A stretch of 64,000 nucleotides of DNA from Sipunculus nudus (taxonomy: Eukaryota > Annelida > Sipuncula > Golfingiida > Sipunculidae): NCBI GenBank assembly GCA_026874595.1, contig CM049322.1:30505340-30569339 (forward strand), written 5' to 3'. The translations under genes and the position numbers were made by a program. This document shows, piece after piece, positions 24,053 to 35,650 of this stretch. Numbering within the stretch: position 1 is the first letter of the stretch; the number at the start of each line of letters is the position of its first letter. A model generated the notes under the pieces. That model ran no database searches. It saw only the letters and a list, made by a program, of their open reading frames with translations, and had not been told where the DNA came from.

Positions 24053-26080
24053 AGATGACCTGAGGTCACGCGCTTGCCGGAAATGATGTAAAGTTAGTCA
24101 GATAAACGAGCAGTGTCAAAGTGAAAGAAAATAATCCATAGTTTGTGAAGAAAGAAGCAATATTAAAAAAGTTCTAAAGAAAATAAGATTTTGATATATT
24201 TTGATCACCTTGACCTTGATCTTTAACTTATTTGAGTAATAAACATAGGGCTTCCAGATATCATCACGATATATGACAAGTGTAATTTACAAAACGATTC
24301 CTGCAAAACTGTGGCCAGTAGAATGCAACATGTGAGACGCAAGAACCAGGAAGCAGGCGAAATTGAGGACAACTGACAAACAGACAAACATACTGACCCA
24401 AGATTGAGAACAAATGACTTAATCATGTTATGGAAAAACCTAAGAGGAAGATAATAAGCTATAATATATGTAAATGAGGTTAATAGTTTTGGAGATATGG
24501 CAAAAAAATGATATGTTGTGCAAGTTTGAGTGCACCGCCCCCTGGCGGCCAATTCTGGAAAATGAAAAATCGGTTTCGAAATATTAGTGTAAGACATAAG
24601 ATGTAATAGTTTTAAAAGGATTCTTTCAAAACTGTGGCCTGTAGAATGCTACATGTGAGATGCAAGAACCGGCAAGTAAGCGAATTTGAGTACAACTGAG
24701 AAACAGACGGACACACAGACAAAGTGACTCAAGATTGAGAGCAAATGAATACACCAGGTTTTTGGAAAGACCCAGAGGAAGAAAATAAGCTATAGTTTAT
24801 GTAAATGATGTTTATAGTTTTGGAGATATGGCCAAAAAATGATATGTTGTGCAAGTTTGAGTGCACCACCCCCTAGTGGCCAATTCTGGAAAATGAAAAA
24901 TCTGTTTCGAGATATTAGTGTAAGACATAAGATGTAATAGTTTTAAAAGGATTCTTTCAAAACTGTGGCCTGTAGAATGCTATATGTGAGACCCAAGAAC
25001 CGGCAAGCAAGCGAATTTGAGGACAACTGAGAAACAGACAGACACACAGACAAAGTGACTCAAGATTGAGACCAAATGAATACACCAGGTTTTTGGAAAG
25101 ACCCAGAGGAAGAAAATAAGCTATAGTTTATGTTAATGATGTTTATAGTTTTGGAGATATGGCCAAAAAATGATATGTTGTGCAAGTTTGAGTGCACCAC
25201 CCCCTAGCGGCCAATTCTGGAAAATGAAAAATCGGTTTCGAGATATTAGTGTAAGACATAAGATGTAATAGTTTTAAAAAGATTCTTTCAAAACTGTGTC
25301 CTGTAGAATGCTATATGTGAGACGCAAGAACCGGCAAGCAAGTGGATTTGAGGACAACTGAGAAACAGACGGACACACAGACAAAGTGACACAAGATTGA
25401 GACCAGATGACTAAACGAGTTCATGAAGAAGACTTAGAGGAAAAAAATACACTATAGTTTTTGTAATTGAGGCTTATAATTTTGGAGATATTGCCAGAAC
25501 ATGATATGTTGGAGAGGTTTGCACCCAGCGCCCCCTAGCGGCCGAATTAAAAATATGAAAAATTGATTTCGAGATAATAGTGTAGGACTTAAGATATGCC
25601 AGTTTCAAAAAGATTCCTGCAAAACTGTGGCCTCCAGGGCAAGATTACTGAAATCTCGAAATATCTCGTTTGACGAGATATTATACGAGATATTGCGAGA
25701 CTATTAATAGAATCTTGTATTACTAGGTGAATGCTACCTGAAGCAAAAAACTAGACCTCTGTAGCTTTAAAACTGACAAATTTAGAAAAATATCAGCACT
25801 TTTCCCCAAAAATGCGTTACCATGGTTACCGCAAATTTAGTCAGCTACACACCAGAAAACAGGCCTTGGAATGACGATTAAAATGAGCTACTGTTGAGGT
25901 AGATACGACCAATATTAACACAGATATGAACAAAAAACCGTTTTGTATACTTTTGATGACCTTGACCTTGACATTTGACCTATAATGCCGAAAAACAATA
26001 GGCCTCCAGGACTTTTGCTTGTCTACCAGCTGTATAAGTTTGAAAGCAACTGCTGGAAAATTGTGGCCTGTAGAGAGTAC

Positions 26081-26115
<35 letters not shown>

Positions 26116-26130
26116 AACTAGACGACCTGA
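24053..26130 (+). repeat. higher-order satellite, unit 7 and end of block
   Basis: Subunit cores near 24537, 24868, 25198 and 25530, the inverted repeat near 25660, GTTACCATGGTTAC (25816-25829), the motif near 25958 and a (CAGA)n tract. The last three subunits and the cassette closely match the second half of the preceding unit. The end anchor changes to gacgacctgaggtcgaacg, the form seen at about 5640, so the block joins the 200-bp family type of flank. Confidence 0.85.
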
Positions 26131-27369
26131 GGTCGAACGCTTGCCGGAAGTTACCAGAAATAAGACAGCGAAATAGATGGACAGTTACTAGGCAGACAGA
26201 CAGGAAACATTTGGATCTGATCAGATGAAAAACCTCTATCATGGGGAAAACAGTAGCACATATGAATAAGGTCTTGCTGATTTTCAAAAGTCAAAGAGGA
26301 GTAGACAGAGAGCCAGACAGAGAGACAGATGGACAGACGGATAGAGAGACATTAATAGTGTTATTATTAGTAGCCATCCTATACAGCATAATCCATTTTT
26401 GGACAGAAATAAAAATAATGGAAGTCCAACTGAATCCTTGGCAGTTCTCCTTTTCTTGAGTGCTGGAAATAAGAAAAGCACTGAAAAGAAACTTGAAGAG
26501 TTGAATGTCCAGAATGCCGAAATGCAAGCGAAGCCGCGTTCGTGTTAGACAGAGACCCGACCTCTGGGTAAGGGAGACGTGACCTTTCATTCCTGGACAA
26601 GCTAGGTGCCTATCTAGACCATCCTCTAAGGTCTCGGCTTAAATAAGGGCTTTCCTTGAAGAAAAAAGGTTAGCCGGTCAGCCTGCGTCCGGGAATTATA
26701 AAATTCCAAGAAGTCCTGCCCATCACAGATTAACTGTAATGTCCCCTTGGTGTAAGTTATCTGTAATGTGAAATTTAATATATGTTAAAAAATTGGAATC
26801 TTTGGTTAAAAAAGGAAAGCGGTGATTTTTAAGGAGTCTGAAGTGGTAAGTAATAAGATAAAAAATTGTGAGGCCCTAGTTCCGTGGTGGGTTTGGACTT
26901 GATATATAAAAATATATTCTGGCATCCGAAAGGGGTGCTGTCAAATTTTTTGGCGCCTGCCGCACGTTTGTGAATAATAACGGTACACTTGACACGGGCG
27001 CGATGGAAATTTAAGAGGAAAGGTGGTAATCCCAAGCCTTAGTTGAGTTGTTTTGACCCCAGAGTTTGCAGTCCTAGCTGAAATAGGCATGGGATGGGCT
27101 CTTTTTTAAACCCGGAACGCCAGCAGAGACTGGAGATTGAATGAAGGATTGGGCCATTTTTTTATCCGAAAAACCTGGGAATTGACAATTAAAAAAAATG
27201 ACAGGGACCTTCTTAGCCCGTTCCAGCTCAGGGAACGGTCATTAGAATATTGTCGGGAATCCATATTATCCTACCTGTGGGCTGGGACGGTCCAGAACAC
27301 CGCAATTATACGGGTATCCATAAAATTGTATGTCAATTTTTGCCATTAATAAATACATATACATCTATA
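26131..27369. other. family flank, then unique sequence, nothing recognised
   Basis: 26131-26350 matches the flank seen at 5660-6070 (aataagacagcgaa, gacagttactag, ttggat..gatca). From about 26440 the sequence is unique in the window, moderately GC-rich, with no exon or domain I can identify. Short frames occur on both strands, but none has splice signals or recognisable composition. A possible TATA-like taaataagg lies near 26641 without other promoter evidence. Confidence 0.5.
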
Positions 27370-27766
27370 ACGCGGACAGCTGGAGAATTCGCGGAGAATT
27401 CATCATGATGATATTATTAAATGTGAGCAAAGGTACAATTTATGTTTTGTATCATATTTCCTTAAGAACCTGTAAATGTGATATCCTGCATGGTTTTGTT
27501 ACGGTTTGCACAGTAAACTGTTGAAAAAATATATAGTGTTTAGCGTTTTCGTCTGATGTAAGATCGGTAGTCAATGTTAGTTGGTGATCCAGATTGGTGT
27601 TAGTGGCAGTCCCACATTGTTTGCGCTGGTTATTATTTCGGTAATTTAACAGTGAATAAATGTCTTTAGAGTAATATAGTGGTCGATTTTAAATGATTTT
27701 AACGTGTAATTAAAAGTATCATTGCATATAAAACCTCTCCGTGAATTCTCCGGGAATTCCCCGCGT
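27370..27766. mobile_element. possible MITE with imperfect terminal inverted repeats
   Basis: The left end ACGCGGACAGCTGGAGAATT and the reverse complement of the right end (ACGCGGGGAATTCCCGGAGA) share ACGCGG, AATTC and GGAGAATTCA with small gaps. The about 400-bp interior has no frame. I do not see a clear target-site duplication, so the end points are provisional. Confidence 0.4.
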
Positions 27767-28387
27767 TTACATATAAACGCATTTACCAGCCGTATGAAAG
27801 TTTTCGTCCGCTTTCATAATGTTTGCCGTGCCCCGGACACAAATTTAAGACGAGATGGAATAAACCCCGCCCCGGTAGGATTGTTTGGACTCTGAAGAAA
27901 CGAACCCTCGCAGGAAATGCGGTGGGACCGGCTCTTTCTTATTCGATGAACGCTCGAAAAGTGGTGAATGATTGAAAAAATAGGGTCATTTTCACTGTCA
28001 TCTTGAATAACGGAATAAATATTTTTTTTAAATTCATAGAGACTTGGTCTTCCAATAACAGCAGAAAAAAAATGTTCTTTCAAATGTTGTGTGGTGTCCA
28101 TTGTACCCTCGCCCACCGCCGGGATCCAAAGAGAAGCCTGGATTTTACTGCAAAAAAACACAACCACCCCCCCCCCCCCCCCCAAAAAAAAAAAAAAAAA
28201 AAAAAAAACTTTTATTCATTTTATTTTTATTTTTTATTACTGGATGTAGTTGAATATCATGGTTTATTTATTAAAAAAATAAGATGCAATTCATTGGATG
28301 AAAAGACATTTTATTAAATATATGGATACATGTTTATAACAGTTTGATATTTGATTTTTTTTTTAATTTATAGACAGACAATTTGTT
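27767..28387. other. unique sequence with a poly-C/poly-A tract
   Basis: About 400 bp of unique sequence, then a C run at 28167-28183 followed directly by an A run at 28184-28208, then AT-rich DNA. The C-A junction could be the degenerate tail of a retroposed sequence, but I see no pol III boxes or target duplication around it. Homopolymers of this size are also assembly-sensitive. Confidence 0.5.
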
Positions 28388-30180
28388 ACCTCAAATCTGT
28401 ACTCATGGTCCAACATGCATGTATTTGGTGTTCTCAGGCCCATTTTAGGGTGTATAACCATGAAAACAAGATAATATTACCTTGTTCCAACCAGCAAACA
28501 TTTCAAGCCCCCAGAAAGCTGATTTCAGCTGAGGACTTATGGCTTATTATACACAGGCAAATAGTGTTTTGGACCACCTCATCTCCACCAGACTCATCAC
28601 ACACACCTGGTTTGGCTATCATTGCAATCCATTTACACCCACTGGCTGGAATCTCAAAGCATTAGGTTCAAATCCCTCAGAAAAAAAAATTAGGGCCAGT
28701 TTGAATTTCCAAATCTGGACACAGTGGACATAGTGATATACAGAGAAAATCCACTTTTCCCCCTCAAATCTGTACTGATGGTCCCACAAACCTGGTTTTG
28801 GTGTCATTAGGCCCAGTTTAGGGTGTATATACAGGGAAACAAGATAATATTACCCTGTTACCACAAACAAAAATTTCATGCCCCCAGAAACCTGATTTCA
28901 GGCCAGTTTATGCTTATACACAGTCAAATAGGTTCTGGCCCCCCTCATCTCCACAAAACTCAACACACACTCCTGGTTTGGGTATCATTGCGATCCATTT
29001 ACACCCACTGGCTGGCATCACCAAGCATTTGGCTCAACTCCCTCAGAAAAAAAATTAGGGCCAGTTTGAATTTCCAAATCTGGACACAGTGAACATAGTG
29101 ATATACAGGGAAAATCCATTTTTTTTTACCTCAAATCTGTAATGATGGTCCCTAAAACATGGTTTAGGTGTCATTAGGCCCAGTTGAGGGTGTATATACA
29201 GGGAAACAAGATAATATTACCCTGCTAACACAAACAAGAATTTCAAGCCCCCAGAAACCTGATTTCAGGCCAGTTTATGCTTATACACAGTCAGATAGGT
29301 TCTGGCCCCCCTCATCTCCACAAAACTCAACACACACACCTGGTTTGGTATCATTGCAATCCATTTACACCCACTGGCTGGTATCTCAAAGCATTTGGCT
29401 CAACTCCATCAGAAAAAAAATTAGGGCCAGTTTGAATTTCCAAATCTGGACACAGTGAACATAGTGATATACAGATAAAATCCATTTTTTCCCCTCAAAT
29501 CTGTACTGATGGTCCCACAAACCTGGTTTTGGTGTCATTAGGCCCAGTTGAGGGTGTATATACAGGGAAACAAGATAATATTACCCTGCTAACACAAACA
29601 AGAATTTCAAGCCCCCAGAAACCTGATTTCAGGCCAGTTTATGCTTATACACAGTCAGATAGGTTCTGGCCCCCCTCATCTCCACAAAACTCAACACACA
29701 CACCTGGTTTGGTATCATTGCAATCCATTTACACCCACTGGCTGGTATCTCAAAGATTTGGCTCAACTCCATCAGAAAAAAAATTAGGGCCAGTTTGAAT
29801 TTCCAAATCTGGACACAGTGAACATAGTGATATACAGATAAAATCCATTTTTTCCCCTCAAATCTGTACTGATGGTCCCACAAACCTGGTTTTGGTGTCA
29901 TTAGGCCCAGTTAAGGGTGTATATACAGGGAAACAAGAAAATATTACCCTATTCCCACAAACAAAAATTTCATGCCCCCAGAAACCTGATTTCAGGCCAG
30001 TTTATGCTTATACACAGTCAAACAGGTTTTGGCCCCCTTCATCTCCACCAGACTCTTCACAAACACCTGGCTTGGGTTTCATTGCAATCCATTCACACCC
30101 ACTGGCTGGCATCTCCAAGCATATAGCTCAACTTCATCAGAAAAAAATATAGACCACTTTAAAGTTTATCAAATCTGGTC
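28388..30180 (+). repeat. 365-bp satellite, five units
   Basis: The landmark gataatattac (or gaaaatattac) falls at 28470, 28843, 29210, 29574 and 29937: spacings 373, 367, 364 and 363 bp. Units 3 and 4 are nearly identical; units 1 and 5 are more diverged, as expected at array edges. The unit ends gtgatatacag..aaatcca. Open frames of 86-96 codons recur in each unit but carry no known domain, and the first and last are disrupted. Confidence 0.92.
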
Positions 30181-30545
30181 ATAGTGGTTTATGCAGAAAT
30201 CAATTGTTCTGATCTCAAATCTGAAATAGTGGTCATATAACATTGGTTGGTTCTTGTATGATTTTATTCAATTTACAATCAATATGCAGGAAAACATGGC
30301 ATTTTATTTTACTTCAATACACCAACAATAAACAATCTAAGGACAAGTGAACAGGCTACCATACATATCTTAGGTAAAGGAAAACAGCAAGGGTTGTTTA
30401 TATTGAGGACACGTGGCATCCAGGTGGTTGGCGCTGGTCTGTGAAGCTTACGAAGCAACAACCAAAGGAAGACAATAACAACACAATAGAAGTCTTCTTC
30501 ATGGGCCATCGCACACCCATAGAACATGGCTCCAGCTGTCAAATG
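30181..30545. other. unique spacer, nothing recognised
   Basis: Degenerate tail of the 365-bp satellite for about 60 bp, then 300 bp of unique sequence. No exon, repeat or regulatory feature is supported. Confidence 0.5.
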
Positions 30546-31950
30546 TAATGCCCCTGCCGACATTTACTATCACATACTGCCGCCACTTATGGTCACGGCA
30601 ATGGGATGTACTTTTTTTATTTGAAGAAAAAACGATGCGAGATTTGACGAGAATTGCAATATAATCATATAATGTCACTGAGAGTGTCAGACGCTGTCAA
30701 ATGCTGAAAACTATATGTCTGCAGTGTCAAAAATTACAGCATAATACGCATTTCTTTTAATGGGGCACTGTTCTTGTTGACGTCAAACGGTGCGAGATAT
30801 AACGAGATATGCACTTATATCACTTAACACTAGTCAAATGATTCTTGAACAATAGAAAAATAAAATCCCTTGCATTAAAATGGCCGAGATCTAGACATTT
30901 GTTCAAAATCTCAAATATTCTCGTTTGGCGGGAGATGATACTAGATGTGTGTTATTATCATGTTAAGCTTCCAAAACGCAAGACATTGCTGAAAACTGCT
31001 CCTCTTTAGCCGAAAAGGTGACCAAGTTATAAGCATTTCTGTGAAATCTCGTAATTTCTCGTTTGACGATAAACCGAGCGAGACTTGACGGGATTTGCAA
31101 TTGAATGACTTAGAACCAAGGGAATGTTGCCTTACGCAAAAAAACTAGACCCTTGTAGCACAAATATTAACAGAGATAATAGAAGAAAACTCCATATTTT
31201 CAGATTGCCAAGTTTTACCCCAAAATTTGGTTACCATGGTAACAGCAGCACAAAGCTACATGTACGCAGGAATTAGCCAATGATCCCAGTTTCAGATAAG
31301 ACAAGAAACATTGTGTAACGTTTAATATTTTTTGAGATATTGCAGAAAAACGATATGTTACAGTGTTTCATGTACCACGCCCCCTGGTGGCTATTTCCAA
31401 AAAATGAAAAATTGATTTCGAGATATTTCTAAATAACACAAAATATGTCATTTTCAAAGTCATAGTTTAAAAAATGCGACCTGTAAGTCAGATTTAATGA
31501 AATCTCGAAAATTCTCGTTTGACGAGAAATGATGCAAGATTTTACGAGACTTTTACTTGTATGATAAAAAGCTTATTTAGTACTATCTGATGCAAAAAAC
31601 TAGAACTCTCTAGCTTTAAAAATGACAAAGTTAGAAAAAATAGTCATTTGATTTTCGATTTTCATCACTTTTACCCGAAAATACGTGACCATGGTGACAA
31701 CAAATTTGAATCAGCTACACACCAGGTGAAAGGCCTTGGAATGACGATTAAAATGAGCTACAGTTGAAGTAGGTACGCTTTATAGAAAAAAAGATATGAA
31801 GAAAAAACCGTTTTATGAACTTTTGATGTCCTTGACCTTGCCCTTTGACCGATCATGACCAAAAACAATAGGCTCCGGGGAGAACCGATTTTACACATTA
31901 TCTATAAGTTGCAGAGCGATTGGTGCAAAATTGTAGCCTGTAGAGTGCGG
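30546..31950 (+). repeat. cassette-bearing element, third copy
   Basis: Diverged relative of 4180-5600 and 7313-8735. It starts at a ctgccgccactt..cacggcaatggg block and runs through 148-bp family sequence, GTTACCATGGTAAC (31230-31243), a CTCF-like core (31377-31390), an inverted repeat near 31500, GTGACCATGGTGAC near 31686 and the nuclear-receptor-like motif near 31828. The element is therefore about 1.4 kb and dispersed, not only locally duplicated. Confidence 0.85.
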
Positions 31951-32220
31951 ACAGACAGACAGACAAACAAACAAACATACGGACTGATCAACATGCTTGC
32001 CGAATGTTTGATTCCGGCAAGCAACAAACAGACATCCGCGACTGACCAACCTGCTTGCAGAAATCGAAGATTTCCGGCAAGCAACAAACAAACAGACAAA
32101 CAGACATCCGCGACTGACCAACCTGCTTGCAGAAATCGAAGATTTCCGGCAAGCAATAAACAGACATTTGCGACTGGCCAACCTGCCTGCAGAAATGGAA
32201 GATTTCCGGCAAGCAATTAA
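31951..32220 (+). repeat. hairpin minisatellite, four units
   Basis: Unit 1 is the short form (GCTTGCCGAATGTTTGATTCCGGCAAGC, given as two arms GCTTGCCGAAT and ATTCCGGCAAGC). Units 2-3 are the 68-bp form, and unit 4 has CCTGCAGAAATGG with further changes. Spacer lengths vary because the CAGACAAACAGA part expands and contracts. The series ends in an A-run at 32218-32230. Confidence 0.88.
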
Positions 32221-32635
32221 AAAAAAAAACGGTTCGGGTCCTTTCCTGAAGGACTCACCGACCGAAACTTTGGACAGCAATCACCTGCATGCGCACAGAT
32301 GTGCAGGCACGCGCTTTAGGTCTGACCAGGTCTGACCAGGTCCAATGGTGACATTCCTATGGCCCTGAGAAAATGGTCAGCCCGTCCGGTATATTTATTC
32401 ACAAGTTTTTACCAGGAAATGGCCGTGGTCCCCGCTACGCCAATTAATTCATCCCGTCGGCTGCGGGCCTGAATTGGCATTTGGCCCGATTGACCCTACA
32501 CAAAACGAGCAAACTGCGCTGATTGTCGCTCATACCTACACGAGTCTTTGTCTTACTAAAACGCGTGTCATGGTGCATTCCTGCATGACTCTGTGCATTC
32601 AGGTTTCCCTCCGTTTATAAAGTTTATATGGACAT
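32221..32635. other. unique CG-richer insertion, nothing recognised
   Basis: About 400 bp of non-repetitive sequence between an A-run and a resumed satellite flank (tatggacatactgacaaag). It is richer in CG dinucleotides than its neighbours. A short direct repeat, ggtctgacca twice near 32320, is present. The A-run at one edge suggests retroposition, but no matching target duplication is visible. Confidence 0.45.
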
Positions 32636-33691
32636 ACTGACAAAGTGACACAAGACCGAGACCAGATGACTTAACCAGGTTATGGAGAAGACTCAGACGA
32701 AGAACATAAGCTATGGTTTATGTAATTGAGTCTTTGGGTTTTAGAGATATGGCCAATATGATGATATGTGTGTGAGGGTCATGTGTAGCGCCCCCTAGCG
32801 GCCAATTCTGGAAAATGAAAAATCGGTTTCGAGATATTCGTGTAAGACATAAGATGTAATAGTTTTAAAAGGATTCTTTCAAAACTGTGTCCTGTAGAAT
32901 GCTATATGTGAGCGCAAGAACCGGCAAGCAAGCGGATTTGAGGACAACTGAGAAACAGACAGACACACTGACAAAGTGACTCAAGATTGAGTCGAAATGA
33001 CTACACCAGGATTTTTAAAAGACTCAGAGGAAGAAAATAAGCTATGGTTTATGTAATTCAGGCTTATAATTTTGGAGATATTGCCAAAACATGATATGTT
33101 GGAGAGGTTTGCACCCAGCGCCCCCTTCCGGCCGAATTAAAAAAATGAAAAATTGATTTCGAGATAATAGTGTAGGACTTTCAATATGTCAGTTTCAAAA
33201 AGATTCCTGCAAAACTGTGGCCTCCAGGGCAAGATTACTGAAATCTCGAAATATCTCGTTTGACGAGATATTGTACGAGATATCGCGAGAATTTTAATAA
33301 AATCTTGCAGTACTTGTTAAATGCTACCTGATGCAAAAAACTAGACCTCTCTAGCTTTAAAACTGACAAAGTTAGAAAAATAAGACCCCTTATTTCAGAA
33401 TATCATGACTTTTTCCCAAAAATTCGTAACCATGGTTACGGCAAATTTGAGTCAGCTACACACCAGATGACTGGCCTTGGAATGACGTTTAAAATGAGCT
33501 TTGTTTGAAGAAGATACGACTAATAGTGACAAAGATATGAAGAAAAAACCGTTTTGAGAAGTTTTGATGACCTTGACCTTGACCTTTGACCTGTATTGCC
33601 CAAAAACAATAGGCCCCGAGGACTTTTGCTTGTCTACCAGCTGTATAAGTTATAAGGCAATTGCCTTAAAATTATGGCCTGTAGAGAGTAC

Positions 33692-33710
<19 letters not shown>
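32636..33710 (+). repeat. 331-bp satellite and cassette, isolated copy
   Basis: Two to three subunits (cores near 32788 and a damaged one near 33119, CCCCCTTCCGGCC), the inverted repeat near 33240, GTAACCATGGTTAC (33426-33439) and the nuclear-receptor-like motif (33569-33592). From 33180 on it is nearly identical to unit 3 at 17820-18310, including the shared TATAAGGCAATTGCCTTA variant. Confidence 0.87.
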
Positions 33711-33722
<12 letters not shown>

Positions 33723-34515
33723 TCCGCGACTGACCAACCTGCTTGCAGAAATCGAAGATTTCCGGCAAGCAACAAACAGACAAACAGACATCCACAACTG
33801 ACCAACCTGCTTGCAGAAATCGAAGATTTCCGGCAAGCAACAAACATACGCGGGTGATCAACATGCTTGCGAAAATCGAAGATTTCCGGCAGGCAACAAA
33901 CATACGGACTGATCAACATGCTTGCCAAATCTTTGATTCTGGCAAGCAACAAACAGACATCCGAGACTGACCAACCTTCTTGCCGAAATCGGAGATTTCC
34001 GGCAAGCAACAAACAGACATCCGCGACTGACCAACCTGCTTGCCGAAATCGAAGATTTCCGGCAAGCAACAAACAGACATCCGTGACTGACCAACCTGCT
34101 TGCAGAAATCAAAGATTTCCGGCAAGCAACAAACAGACAAACAGACATCCGCGACTGACCAACCTGCTTGCCGAAATTGAAGATTTCCGGCAAGCAACAA
34201 ACAAACAGACAGACATACGCGACTGACCAACCAACTTGCCAAAATCGAAGATTTCCGGCAAGCAACAAACAGACAGACAGACATACACAACTGACCAACC
34301 AACTTGCGGAAATCAAAGATTTCCGGCAAGCAACAAACAGACAAACAGACATCCGCAACTGACCAACCTGCTTGCCGAAATCGGAGATTTCCGGCAAGCA
34401 ACAAACATACGAACACATCAACATGCTTGCCGAATCTTTGATTCCGGCAAGCAACAAACAAACATACGCAAGTGACCAACATGCTCGTGAAAATCGAAGA
34501 TTTCTGGCAAGCAAT
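33711..34515 (+). repeat. hairpin minisatellite, thirteen units
   Basis: The largest hairpin array here. Left arms lie near 33739, 33807, 33863, 33918, 33972, 34037, 34097, 34165, 34233, 34302, 34368, 34421 and 34482. Both long-stem (GAAATC/GATTTC) and short-stem (GAATC/GATTC) forms occur, and one unit (33918) has G-to-A on the left arm with C-to-T on the right arm. Spacers are built from CAGACAAACAGACAT or CATACG blocks. The open frames of up to 249 codons are repeat translations. Confidence 0.92.
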
Positions 34516-35650
34516 ATAGTTGCGACTGTGCCTCCAACATGAATGATCATAGATAGGGCCCGGAAAGGCCGTCACGGACCGCTGCACACGCCGGCCGCCC
34601 ACTGTAAGGACCCTGCCGCCACTTGAGGCTACGGCACGTGACTTCGTGGTTTGGTGAAACACGGTGCGAGTTTTGACGAGACTTACAATGTGACCCCTGA
34701 ATGTGACTGCGAGTGTCGGACGCTATCCAGCGCTGCAAACCATGTGTCTGTAGCGTAAAAAATGACAGAATTACAGGCATTTCTTGAATGGTCATGTGTT
34801 CTCGTTTCATGGGAAACGGTGCGAGATATGACGAGACTTTCCACTGAATGACTTAGAACTCAACTAATGCTATCTAACGCCAAAAACCAGACCTTTCTAT
34901 CGCAAATATCAACAGAGATAGGGGCAGGTAAACTCCGTGTTTTCAGATTGTCAAGTTTTACCCCAAAATTTGGTAACCATGGTTACGTCAGCACAAGGCT
35001 AAATGTACGAAGGAACAAGGCAATGATCCTAGTTTTAGATGCGACAAAAAAAGTTGTTTTATGCTAAATATTTTTTTTTATATTGCGGAAAAATGGTAAG
35101 TTGTAGTGTTTCCAGTACCACGCCCCCTGGTGGCTAATTTCGAAAAATGAAAAAAACAAGTTCGAGATAATACAGAACAACAGAAAATATGTCACTTTCA
35201 GAACCGTAGCTGTAAAACTGCGACCTCTTAATCGTATTTAATGAAATCTCGAAAAGTCTCATTTGACGATAAATGGCACGAGATTTTGCGAGATGTGCAT
35301 TAATTTCACATAGAGCATTTTAAATACTACACAATGCAAAAAACTAGACCTCTCTAACTTCAAAAATGAGAAATTTGGAAATTTTTGAATTTTCTGATTT
35401 CCCCCAAAAATACATTACCATGGTAACCATTGACTGGAAAAATGTGCTAGCACTTGGAAAGCTAACATTAAGAGGAATAAGATCAGCTACAGATTATGCG
35501 GCTATGATTATTATTGACGAAGACATGAAGAAAATAAAGATTTTAGGTTTTTTGGTGACACTGACCTTGACCTTTGACTGATCATGACCAAAAACAATAG
35601 GCTCCGAGGAGAAAAGATCTTACACTTTATCTATAAGTATCAAGACAATT
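34516..35650 (+). repeat. cassette-bearing element, fourth copy
   Basis: Starts with a GC-rich 100 bp (cggaccgctgcacacgccgg) and the ctgccgccacttgagg block. It carries GTAACCATGGTTAC (34973-34986), a CTCF-like core (35120-35133), an inverted repeat near 35240, ATTACCATGGTAAC near 35414 and a shortened TGACC-type motif near 35560. It stops where a GT-rich minisatellite takes the place of the hairpin array. Confidence 0.85.

Noticed and set aside
28167-28208. Poly-A tail of a retroposed sequence
   Set aside because: A C-run abuts the A-run, and no target duplication or source sequence is visible.
32230-32245. Pol III B box (GGTTCGGGTCC) of a second SINE
   Set aside because: No A box lies upstream; the preceding sequence is an A-run and minisatellite.
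33711-34515. CRISPR-like array of palindromic repeats with spacers
   Set aside because: Spacers are themselves built from CAGACAAACA repeats, there are no cas genes, and the surrounding DNA is animal with spliced exons.
33858-34662. Minus-strand open frames of up to 249 codons
   Set aside because: They translate the 13-unit hairpin array (repeated VCLFVACRKSSIS-type words) and have no start context, splice sites or domain.
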